Notes under the pieces: model-generated
What the model was told of the DNA's origin: nothing
Database searches by the model: none
The model's input: only the letters and a program-made list of their open reading frames with translations
Assembly: GCF_002239585.1 (NCBI RefSeq)
Contig: NZ_NDFH01000003.1
Location: 62,001 to 126,000 of the forward strand
Origin: Psychromonas sp. CD1
GTDB taxonomy: Bacteria > Pseudomonadota > Gammaproteobacteria > Enterobacterales > Psychromonadaceae
Length of the DNA: 64,000 nt
Direction of reading: 5' to 3'
Made by a program: the position numbers and the translations under genes
In this document: piece by piece, positions 46,960-55,071 of the stretch
Position numbering within the stretch: position 1 is the first letter of the stretch
Layout of the letters: every line of letters begins with the position of its first letter

Positions 46960-48294
46960 TTATAGGGTCATTGCGGCTATCCAGCCAAAGACAATCAGAG
47001 GTAAATTATAATGTAGGAAAGTGGGCACTACGGAGTCCCAAATATGGTCATGCTGTCCATCAATATTTAATCCAGATGTAGGGCCTAAAGTTGAGTCTGA
47101 GGCGGGGGAGCCAGCATCGCCAAGAGCTGCTGCTGTACCTACTAATGCAATCGTTGCCATGGGAGAGAATCCAAAAGCAAGAGCCAAAGGTACATAAATA
47201 GTGGCCAGAATAGGTATTGTTGAAAAAGAAGAGCCAATACCCATCGTCACTAATAGTCCAATCACTAGCATTAATAAAGCGGCCACCGCTTTATTGTCTC
47301 CAATAGTAGTTGAAAGAACTTGCACGAGACTCTCTACCCCTCCGGTTGCTTTCATTACGGCGGCGAAACCTGCAGCTGCAATCATAATAAAGCCTATCAT
47401 CGCCATCATATGTACACCTTGGGTGAATACGTCATTGGTTTCTTTCCAAGCAATTACACCTCCGAATGTAAAAACGATAAAACCGGCTAATGCGCCAATA
47501 ATCATCGATCCCGAATAAATCTGTGTGCTCAAAGTTGCTAAAATTGCAACGCAAGCAACAATGAGATGGCGTTTGTTGACCGGTTTTGATTTTGCATCAT
47601 TTTGATTACTTTGGAGAATAACATCGGTCGAATAGTCTCTGGGCTTTCTGTAGCTAAAAAAAACGGCAATAAGTAGGCCTGTTACCATACCTAACGCGGG
47701 TAAAATCATTGCTTGAGGAACTTGGCTTGCAGTGACGTGTAAGCCGTTTTCCGCTAAGTTCTTAAGTAAAATGTTATGTAAAAAAATACCACCAAAACCG
47801 ATAGGTAACACCATATAAGGCGTGATTAAACCGAAGGTTAAAATACAGGCGACTAAACGTCTATCTATACGGAATTTACTAAAAACAGAAAGTAGAGGCG
47901 GAATTAAAATAGGAATAAAAGCAATATGTACAGGAATAACATTTTGAGATGCAATCGCCATAAGCATTATGAGTATTAGCACTGAATATTTAATTGTATT
48001 CGAAAGCTTTTTAGAGTCTTGACCGTGAATACGTTTTATCAGTGACTGCGCTAATAAATCGGTTATACCAGATTTTGAGATGGCAACTGCAAATGCACCG
48101 AGCATTGCATAACTTAGAGCGATGGTTGCCCCGCCTCCTAAACCACCTTCAAAAGCGGTCACGGTATCGTTGAGAGAAAGACCTGAACTTAAACCACCAA
48201 TGAGAGCACTTAAGGTTAATGATACGACAACATTAACACGCATTAATGACAGTCCCAGCATTATACATACTGCGAGGACGATGGGATTTAGCAT
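46960..48294 (-). CDS. NhaC/YuiF-type Na+/H+ antiporter family transporter
   Basis: 444-residue inner-membrane protein with about 11-12 helices. It belongs to the ion-transporter group that includes NhaC and YuiF: an N-terminal Na_H_antiport_2-like block ([20 protein letters not shown]), and the two conserved half-site motifs [18 protein letters not shown] and [20 protein letters not shown]. The substrate could be sodium/proton or an amino acid; the family assignment alone does not decide. AAGGA lies six bases before the ATG. It is transcribed against the flagellar genes, between flgI and flgJ, where relatives have no gene. Confidence 0.82.
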   Translation of the reverse strand: MLNPIVLAVCIMLGLSLMRVNVVVSLTLSALIGGLSSGLSLNDTVTAFEGGLGGGATIALSYAMLGAFAVAISKSGITDLLAQSLIKRIHGQDSKKLSNTIKYSVLILIMLMAIASQNVIPVHIAFIPILIPPLLSVFSKFRIDRRLVACILTFGLITPYMVLPIGFGGIFLHNILLKNLAENGLHVTASQVPQAMILPALGMVTGLLIAVFFSYRKPRDYSTDVILQSNQNDAKSKPVNKRHLIVACVAILATLSTQIYSGSMIIGALAGFIVFTFGGVIAWKETNDVFTQGVHMMAMIGFIMIAAAGFAAVMKATGGVESLVQVLSTTIGDNKAVAALLMLVIGLLVTMGIGSSFSTIPILATIYVPLALAFGFSPMATIALVGTAAALGDAGSPASDSTLGPTSGLNIDGQHDHIWDSVVPTFLHYNLPLIVFGWIAAMTL

Positions 48295-48372
48295 AAAAAT
48301 TCCTTAATTGTGATGTAAGGGTGCATATTACGTGAGTTATTTTATTAATAAAGAAAATTATAAAATCAATTG

Positions 48373-48388
48373 TGGCATTATTTTTGCT
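48373..48388 (+). promoter_or_regulatory. Sigma-54 promoter of flgJKL
   Basis: TGGCAT, TATTT, TTGCT with exactly ten bases between the -24 GG and the -12 GC, 52 bases before the flgJ ATG. It gives flgJKL a start independent of flgFGI. Confidence 0.82.
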
Positions 48389-48439
48389 TAACTACTTAAT
48401 ATATTCGGGGACGTTTTAAAGGTAATAACAGGGCGAATT

Positions 48440-49423
48440 ATGTCGGATAATAGGATAACACCAGCAAGTAATTATTTTGATTTACAAGGACTGGATCAAT
48501 TACGTAAGAAGGCGCTGAATAATGATAAAGGTGCTATCCGTGATGTTGCGAATCAATTTGAAGCGATGTTTGCTTCGATGCTAATAAAATCAATGCGTAA
48601 AGCCAATGAGGCTTTTGAATCGGACAGTCCATTTAATAGTCAACAAACCAAGTTCTATACAGATATGCAAGATAAACAATTGGCGCTTAATATTAGTCGC
48701 CATGGTGCTCTTGGCCTTGCTGACTCACTTGTTCGTCAGTTAGATTCGACTTCATCTGTTTCATCTAAACAATCCGTTCCCCTTGATGAATTACAAATGC
48801 CTAATCAGCATGAACAACGTTCATATTCTTTGCATAATAAAGCTGTCTTTTTAAATATCAATAATAAAAATACGAATATGAAGTTAAATATAGCAGATAG
48901 AACGCCACAATTAGATGCGAAAATGACGGTATTCGAGTTTAAAGATAAGAAATCATTTATTAGTACCTTATTACCTTATGCAAAAAAAGCAGCAAAAGTA
49001 TTAGGTATTGCGCCAGAGGTTTTAATTGCTCAGTCTGCGTTAGAAACAGGGTGGGGAAAAAAAATTATTAATGGTAAGCATAATAAAAGTAGTTTTAATT
49101 TATTTAATATAAAAGCAAGTGCAAATTGGTCAGGTGACCGAGTGGCGAAAGAAAGTATAGAAATAGAAAATGGTATTGCGGTAAAACGAAGTTATAACTT
49201 TCGAAGTTATGACAATATTGCACAAAGTTTTAATGATTATGCGCAGTTTATTGGACAGAGTAAGCGTTACCAAGGTGCATTAGCACAAGGGACGAATGCC
49301 AATTCATATATTGAACAATTACAACAAGCAGGGTACGCAACAGATCCCTCTTATGCACAAAAAGTGAAAGATATTATGCAAAGTGAGTCCTTTAAAGAGA
49401 TCTTAAAAGGAGATAAAAACTAA
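48440..49423 (+). CDS. flgJ: Peptidoglycan hydrolase and rod-cap protein FlgJ
   Basis: 327-residue dual-domain FlgJ. The N-terminal rod-scaffold domain shows VANQFEAMFASMLIKSMRKA and the C-terminal glucosaminidase (GH73) domain shows IAPEVLIAQSALETGWGKK with catalytic Glu202 and the block SFNLFNIKASANW. It opens the periplasmic wall for the rod. It has its own sigma-54 promoter upstream. The last base of its stop is the first base of the flgK ATG. Confidence 0.95.
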   Translation: MSDNRITPASNYFDLQGLDQLRKKALNNDKGAIRDVANQFEAMFASMLIKSMRKANEAFESDSPFNSQQTKFYTDMQDKQLALNISRHGALGLADSLVRQLDSTSSVSSKQSVPLDELQMPNQHEQRSYSLHNKAVFLNINNKNTNMKLNIADRTPQLDAKMTVFEFKDKKSFISTLLPYAKKAAKVLGIAPEVLIAQSALETGWGKKIINGKHNKSSFNLFNIKASANWSGDRVAKESIEIENGIAVKRSYNFRSYDNIAQSFNDYAQFIGQSKRYQGALAQGTNANSYIEQLQQAGYATDPSYAQKVKDIMQSESFKEILKGDKN

Positions 49424-51504
49424 TGGCAGATTTACTACAAATTGGCTTGTCGGGGATCACTGCGTCGCAAGCAAGTATTGCGACGACAGGGCATAATATT
49501 GCCAATATCAATACTAAAGGTTATTCACGCCAAAGTGTTGAAGTAGTCACTGGAGGAGCTGATCGTTACGGTACAAATTTTATAGGGCGTGGCGCGGTAG
49601 TAAGTAGTATTGAACGCGCTTATGATCGTTTTGCTTTTACTGAAAATATAATGAACACATCACAACTTGCGTATAGTAAAGAGGTTTTTACGAAAATGAG
49701 TCAAATGGATGCGTTACTTTCAGATAGTAGCACTTCAGTAACAAAGCCAGTTTTAAATGTTTTTAACTCCTTAAATGGCGTTGCTGATCATCCAAACATG
49801 TTAGAATCTCGTCAAGTTTTTTTAGAATCTTCCGGTAATATGATTAATCAGTATCATAGATTGTATGACAATCTTGAAATTCAATATACAAATGTCAACA
49901 ATGAAATCACGAATTCAGCCAAAACATTAACGACCTTAGCTACCAACGTTGCACAATTAAATTCACAAATTTCTGATGTATTAGGCAGCAGTACAGATAG
50001 TCGGGCGAATGATTTATTAGATCAGCGTAACCAAGCGATTGCTAAGTTAAGTGAAGTAGTGGATATCTCTGTCGTGCCAGTAAAAAATGGTATGGTCAAC
50101 GTTTATGTTGGAAGTGGACAAGCTATCGTAATGGGTAGCACTTCATTAGATATTATTTCGGTTAATGGCGACCCTGACCCCTCTCGGCAAGAATTGGCCA
50201 TGAATGTACGTGGTCATTTAGTGACCTTAGACGGGGAGCGTATGGGTGGGAAAGTATCTGCTTTATTTGAGGTTAGAAATAATGAGATAGAAAAAGCCTT
50301 TGATCAATTAGGACAAAATGTCATCGGGTTAACTCATTCCATTAATGAACAGCAAAAAGAAGGTCAAACATTAGAAGGGAAAATTGGCGCCGACATCTTT
50401 AATAATATTAATTCTGCGCAGAGTATGAAAAACAGAGTGCTGGCACACAATGATGATTTAGGCTCAGCTCAATTAAGTTTACGTATTGATGATTTAAGCC
50501 TGTTATCGCCAGATGAATATACTTTAGTCGTTGATAATTACCAAGTAGCAAGTGCGACGTCAACAGAAACAATATCCTTTACATTGACTAATAATAGAAC
50601 GGGCGATTCACAGGTTGTCTCAATTGCTGATTTATCTAAAACGCATCGTGTGGACTTGCCTAATACAGGGCTTAGTTTAGGTATTGATGCCATTATTGCA
50701 AATGATCCTCCACAAGTCGGCAAAAAGTTTAGTCTGCGTCCCACGCGGTTAGGCGCTCAAGAAGCAACATTACTACATAAAGATCCTAAAAAAATAGCAG
50801 CCGCAAGTGCGGAAATAAAAGCACAAGAAAAGAAAGGTAATCAAGGCGATGCACGTTTACGAGTGAGTGTGTTGAACGATCCTTTAGATCCACTTTATAT
50901 GAAAAAAGATAGTCCTCTTTCTATTGTTATCACTGCAAATACCGGTGGAGTTTTGACTTATGACATTGTCAATAAAGATGGCAATGTAGTTAGTTTACCT
51001 TCAGGCTCTGCGAATAATTATGTGCCCCCTAAAGTTGCGGGGGATTTATTAACGGGGTTAACGGTGACACCTGACTTATTAAGTGGAAAAGTAATTTTTG
51101 ATGTCGCAGGTATTGAAGTTGAAATGTATCAAGGCGCGCCTATTGTGGGAGATCAATTCACCTTAAATTATAATGAAACGGGTGATGGTGATAATAGTAA
51201 TGTAATGAAAATGGCTGCATTGCAGAGTCAAAAAATCATGAATAACAATAAAGCGACGTTTCAAGATGTTTATAGTGGCATGATATCTGAGATTGGAGCT
51301 AAAACTTCAAATGCAGACGTATCAATGCAAGCTGCAACTATTTTACAGCAACAATCTTTCGAGCGAGTTGAAAATGTGAGTGGGGTAAATATGGATGAAG
51401 AAGCTGCAAATTTATTGAAGTTTCAGCAACATTACAGCGCGGCTGCGCGTGTTATATCTGTAGCAGGTGAGCTTTTCGATACGATCTTACGAGCCGTTAG
51501 ATAA
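49423..51504 (+). CDS. flgK: Flagellar hook-filament junction protein FlgK (HAP1)
   Basis: 693-residue junction protein, longer than E. coli FlgK (547) because of a large variable middle. The N-terminal block is GLSGITASQASIATTGHNIA followed by NTKGYSRQSVEV; the C-terminal one is NMDEEAANLLKFQQHYSAA. The core D0/D1 parts appear intact. Overlaps flgJ by one base. It is a client of FlgN. The next gene flgL begins 74 bases later behind a possible sigma-28 promoter. Confidence 0.95.
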   Translation: MADLLQIGLSGITASQASIATTGHNIANINTKGYSRQSVEVVTGGADRYGTNFIGRGAVVSSIERAYDRFAFTENIMNTSQLAYSKEVFTKMSQMDALLSDSSTSVTKPVLNVFNSLNGVADHPNMLESRQVFLESSGNMINQYHRLYDNLEIQYTNVNNEITNSAKTLTTLATNVAQLNSQISDVLGSSTDSRANDLLDQRNQAIAKLSEVVDISVVPVKNGMVNVYVGSGQAIVMGSTSLDIISVNGDPDPSRQELAMNVRGHLVTLDGERMGGKVSALFEVRNNEIEKAFDQLGQNVIGLTHSINEQQKEGQTLEGKIGADIFNNINSAQSMKNRVLAHNDDLGSAQLSLRIDDLSLLSPDEYTLVVDNYQVASATSTETISFTLTNNRTGDSQVVSIADLSKTHRVDLPNTGLSLGIDAIIANDPPQVGKKFSLRPTRLGAQEATLLHKDPKKIAAASAEIKAQEKKGNQGDARLRVSVLNDPLDPLYMKKDSPLSIVITANTGGVLTYDIVNKDGNVVSLPSGSANNYVPPKVAGDLLTGLTVTPDLLSGKVIFDVAGIEVEMYQGAPIVGDQFTLNYNETGDGDNSNVMKMAALQSQKIMNNNKATFQDVYSGMISEIGAKTSNADVSMQAATILQQQSFERVENVSGVNMDEEAANLLKFQQHYSAAARVISVAGELFDTILRAVR

Positions 51505-51513
51505 ATATTGGTG

Positions 51514-51540
51514 TAAAGTTGGTCTAAATATTGCTTAATG
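51514..51540 (+). promoter_or_regulatory. Possible sigma-28 promoter of flgL
   Basis: TAAAGTTG, 11 bases, GCTTAATG. The -35 half and the spacing match sigma-28; the -10 half matches only the leading GC and a few further positions. It lies 38 bases before the flgL ATG. Confidence 0.4.
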
Positions 51541-51578
51541 GTAGGTAGGTAATATGTTCATTTTCAAGAGAGGTAAGT

Positions 51579-53072
51579 ATGCGTATTTCTAGCCAAGTTT
51601 TTTTCCAGCGTAATACAAAAAACATGCTTACCCATCAAACTCAATTGAGTGAAAAAAATATTCATTTAGCCACTCAAAAAAGAGTTATCAATGCATCGGA
51701 TGATGCGGTTGCGATTGCGACTATTCAGCGTTTAAAGCAAGATGTGTCGGTTGCAGATCAGTATGTAAAAAATGGAGGAATGGCAGAAACTGCTAATGCA
51801 TTAGAATCTATTTCATTAGCACAAACCACTAATATTTTACAACGTACCCGCGAATTAATGGTGACATCGGGTAACGAAACTTACAATGAAGAGGGGCGTG
51901 AAGCGATAGCTACAGAGCTAGAACATTTACGTGAAGAGCTAGTTGGGGTTGCAAATACTAAAGATGGCAATAGTCAGTATATATTCTCTGGTTTTGAAGT
52001 GGATATTGAACCGTTTCAAAAAAATGAATTTGGCACGGTTGAATATCATGGTGATGATGGTAATCGCTCTTATCAAATCGGCTCTGGGGTTGCTATTCAG
52101 GGTGGGGATCCGGGCTCTGCCATTTTTATGCAAATACCAGAAGGTAATGGTAGTTTTGTGGCCGAAGCCAATAATCATAATTCAGGATCGGGAGTCTTAG
52201 ATGTTGCATCTATTATTGATACAAAAGTTGCAGATAAATTTCAAGGCCTAGATTATACGATTTCAATTAGTGATTCAATCCCGAAGGGTACTGAAAAATA
52301 CTCGGTTTACAGCACAGCTAAAGAAAATGTAACGGGTGATGCTTCAATCAAAATATCTAAAGTAGATCTGACCGATGTAAATATTGCGAGTGTTAACCCT
52401 AATAGCGTTTATCCTGATGCGGGGAGTGATGTAGACATTGATTTTGTGGCAACATTAGTACCTGGTGAATTTGAAGTTCGCATCAATAACCAATCATCTT
52501 TGCCTAATATATATAATGCTAACAATAATGCACATCAAGAAATAACCATTAATGGAATTTCAATAGAAATATCTGGTATGCCAAACAATGGAGATCAATA
52601 TAAGATCACAAAATATATTGAGCCGACAACTTATAAAGAAGGGCAATCCATTGAATTCAACGGTATAAAAACAAAATTAAAAGGTGAGGTGAATGAGTTC
52701 GATTCCTTTTCACTAAGACAAAGTGGCACTAAAGATATTTTTTCTACAATACAAGATGCCATTGATACATTACGTATTCCTGGAGATGCTGATGGGCCAA
52801 CAGCGCAACGAGAAATGCGTTTAGATACGGTGCGTCATCAAATTGACAATGCAATGGGAAATATTTCTACCGTGGTGACTTCAGTTGGTGCGAGACGAAG
52901 AACAATTGAAAATCAACACGAATCGACAGTAGATTTTCAATTGAGTAATAAAAAAACATTATCTAATTTAGAAGATTTAGATATGGCTTCAGCGATCAGT
53001 GAATTCAAACTCCAGATGACAAGCTATCAATATTCAAACCGCAGTAACCGGAGTTACCGCAAAAGGTTATAA
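51579..53072 (+). pseudogene. flgL: flgL with lost 3' end, joined out of frame to a flagellin gene
   Basis: Hook-filament junction protein FlgL (HAP3). The N-terminus is normal (MRISSQVFFQRNTKNML, TQKRVINASDDAVAIAT) and so is the conserved C-terminal stretch NLEDLDMASAISEFKLQMTS. After Gln484 (codon 53028-53030) the homology stops: instead of the usual 20-odd residues ending near SLFNYI, 13 unrelated residues follow (YSNRSNRSYRKRL). From about 53020 the DNA reads as flagellin in the next frame. The missing helix belongs to the D0 domain that FlgL needs for assembly, so the product is probably non-functional. The open frame could still be translated as 497 residues. Confidence 0.8.
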
Positions 53073-54069
53073 TGTGGTTGAAGGCAAAGCCTTTGATGGT
53101 ATAACGGTAACGGGTATTACAAATGGGTTAAGTATTCAAGTAGGTGATGGTGCAAATATTATGTTGGGTGCCACATCTTCAATGGATAATTTAGCAGAAA
53201 CTATCAATCGTGATGTCAAAGGCGTGACGGCAAGTGTCGGGAAAGATGGGCGCTTAATTTTAAATAATGATACTGGATTTGCTATCACTGTGGGCGGTAA
53301 TGTTGCAAATTCTGGTTTAGAGGCTGCGACTTTTGAAGGTTACTTAGGTTTAACCAGCCAAGATGGCGGTCCTATTGAAATTGGAGTTGGTAGTAAGGGC
53401 ACAATCGGAGATAATACTGACACTAAAAAGTTTGGCTTTATGATCACAAATGGAAGCTCAGTATTAACCGATGCACCTAGTACCGGCGCACTGTTAGAGA
53501 CGGACCGGATCAGTATTAATGGTGTTGAATTAATAGATTCAAGTGCGAGTACTATTGAAGATAAAATGGCTGCAATTAATAAATTAACCGATAAAACCGG
53601 TGTAACAGCGAGTGCGAGTCAACCTGTTGGAAAATTAATATTAACGGCTAAAGATGGTAGTGATATTGTTATTTCTAGTAGTGCTGGAACGGAAGCGGAT
53701 AAAACGTTAGCACTTGCAAAATTAGGCATAAATGATGTTGGAGGCACCGCAGTTACAGAGTTGGGGTTAAGTGTGACAACGTCTAAAAAAGCGTCACAGA
53801 GTCTGGGTCGTATCGATATTGCATTGTCAAAAATATCTGAATCTCGTGCGGGATTAGGAGCAATTCAAAATCGATTAGGTTCCACTATTTCTAATTTAGA
53901 AAATGTATCGCAAAATTTATCTGCATCAAACTCTCGTATTCAAGATGCTGATTTTGCTGCGGAAACATCGAAATTGAGTAAATCTCAAATTTTGCAACAA
54001 GCAGGTACTGCTATGCTTGCTCAAGCAAATGCGAGCACTAAAAGTGTATTACAGCTTTTACAAGGTTAA
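53020..54069 (+). pseudogene. Flagellin gene lacking its 5' half
   Basis: C-terminal part of a flagellin. In this frame homology begins near 53020 (QAINIQTAVTGVTAKGYN), inside the flgL frame and with no start codon. It continues through a variable middle domain and ends with the flagellin C-terminal helix region (ESRAGLGAIQNRLGSTISNL, SRIQDADFAAETSKLSKSQI, LQQAGTAMLAQANAS, VLQLLQG). The N-terminal D0/D1 domain, normally the first 150-200 residues with the export signal, is absent. A GTG at 53074 has AAAAGG seven bases upstream and could give a 331-residue fragment, but that fragment could not form a filament. No promoter of its own is left. Confidence 0.82.
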
Positions 54070-54166
54070 TTATGCAAATTAATTTATAATCGCTAATTTA
54101 GGCTTGTAAAATGGGTGAAACTTTCTTTGGTTTTTTAGGGAGTTGTTAATTTACCCGTTACAAGTA

Positions 54167-54183
54167 AATTGGTCCGACCATTT
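54167..54183 (+). promoter_or_regulatory. PdhR operator
   Basis: AATTGGTCCGACCATTT matches the known PdhR palindrome ATTGGT-N3-ACCAAT with one mismatch. It lies 23 bases before the chosen pdhR start, consistent with pyruvate-relieved autorepression of pdhR-aceEF. Its position also argues for the downstream ATG as the true start. Confidence 0.82.
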
Positions 54184-54205
54184 TGCAAAGAGTAAAAAGG
54201 TTGTT

Positions 54206-54958
54206 ATGGCTTATCCAAAAATTAAGAAGCCTAAATTAGCTGATGTTATAGAAGATCGCATCGAAACTATGATTTTAGATGGTACGTTAGTTTTGGGTGA
54301 AAAGTTGCTTCCTGAGCGTGAACTCGCTAAACAGTTTTCTGTTTCTCGCCCTTCTTTGCGCGAAGCAATTCAACGACTGGAATGCAAAGGGCTTCTTATG
54401 CGTCGGCAAGGTGGTGGCACCTATGTGCAAATGCATTTACATGAGAAATTAGCAGATCCTTTGTTTGAATTGTTGAATTCAAATCCTAGGTCGCAATATG
54501 ATTTACTGGAGTTTCGTTATGCATTGGAAGGCATCTCCGCTTATTTTGCTGCGCTACGTGGTAGTAGTGAAGATTTAAGTAAAATTAAAGATTGCTTTGA
54601 TGCGATTGAATCTGCGCAAAAGAACAATGTTCTAGAATTAGAAATTCGTCAGGTTATTCGTTTTCATATCTCGGTTATTGAGGCTTCGCATAATGTTGTT
54701 TTTTTACATTTAGCGAGAGGGATTAAACCCTTATTGGAAAAAAACATTTCAGATAATATCAAACAGTTATATCGATTTCCTGAAGTGGCCAATAAAATTC
54801 ATCATCATAGAGTACAATTATTAGATGCTATATTATCTAAGCGCCCATTGGATGCGCAAAATGCATCAGCACAACATTTAATATACATAGAAAAAACACG
54901 TTCGCTTATGTTAGAAGAGAAGGGCGAGTTAGGGTTATTACATTTAGATAAAAAGTAG
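54206..54958 (+). CDS. pdhR: Pyruvate dehydrogenase complex repressor PdhR
   Basis: GntR/FadR-family repressor that senses pyruvate and controls the pyruvate dehydrogenase operon. 250 residues: a winged-helix N-terminal domain (PKLADVIEDRIETMILDG, LPERELAKQFSVSRPSLREA, KGLLMRRQGGGTYV) and an FCD ligand domain (DLLEFRYALEG, FHISVIEASHN with metal-binding histidines). The frame is open 21 codons upstream, but the ATG at 54206 has AAAAGG five bases before it, and the operator lies just upstream. Followed by aceE after 113 bases. Confidence 0.93.
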   Translation: MAYPKIKKPKLADVIEDRIETMILDGTLVLGEKLLPERELAKQFSVSRPSLREAIQRLECKGLLMRRQGGGTYVQMHLHEKLADPLFELLNSNPRSQYDLLEFRYALEGISAYFAALRGSSEDLSKIKDCFDAIESAQKNNVLELEIRQVIRFHISVIEASHNVVFLHLARGIKPLLEKNISDNIKQLYRFPEVANKIHHHRVQLLDAILSKRPLDAQNASAQHLIYIEKTRSLMLEEKGELGLLHLDKK

Positions 54959-55071
54959 TCATTTCGATTACTTATTACATGTTAATGCGTGTAGTGAATA
55001 ATCGAAATAATTACTAAACCACCCACTTAGTCTTCGGATTAAGATTTTCAGTAATAGAGAAGGAATGTGTC

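Noticed and set aside
53074-54069. A complete 331-residue flagellin-like gene starting at GTG 53074
   Set aside because: Flagellin homology extends upstream of this GTG into the flgL frame, and the whole N-terminal D0/D1 domain is missing, so it is a fragment.
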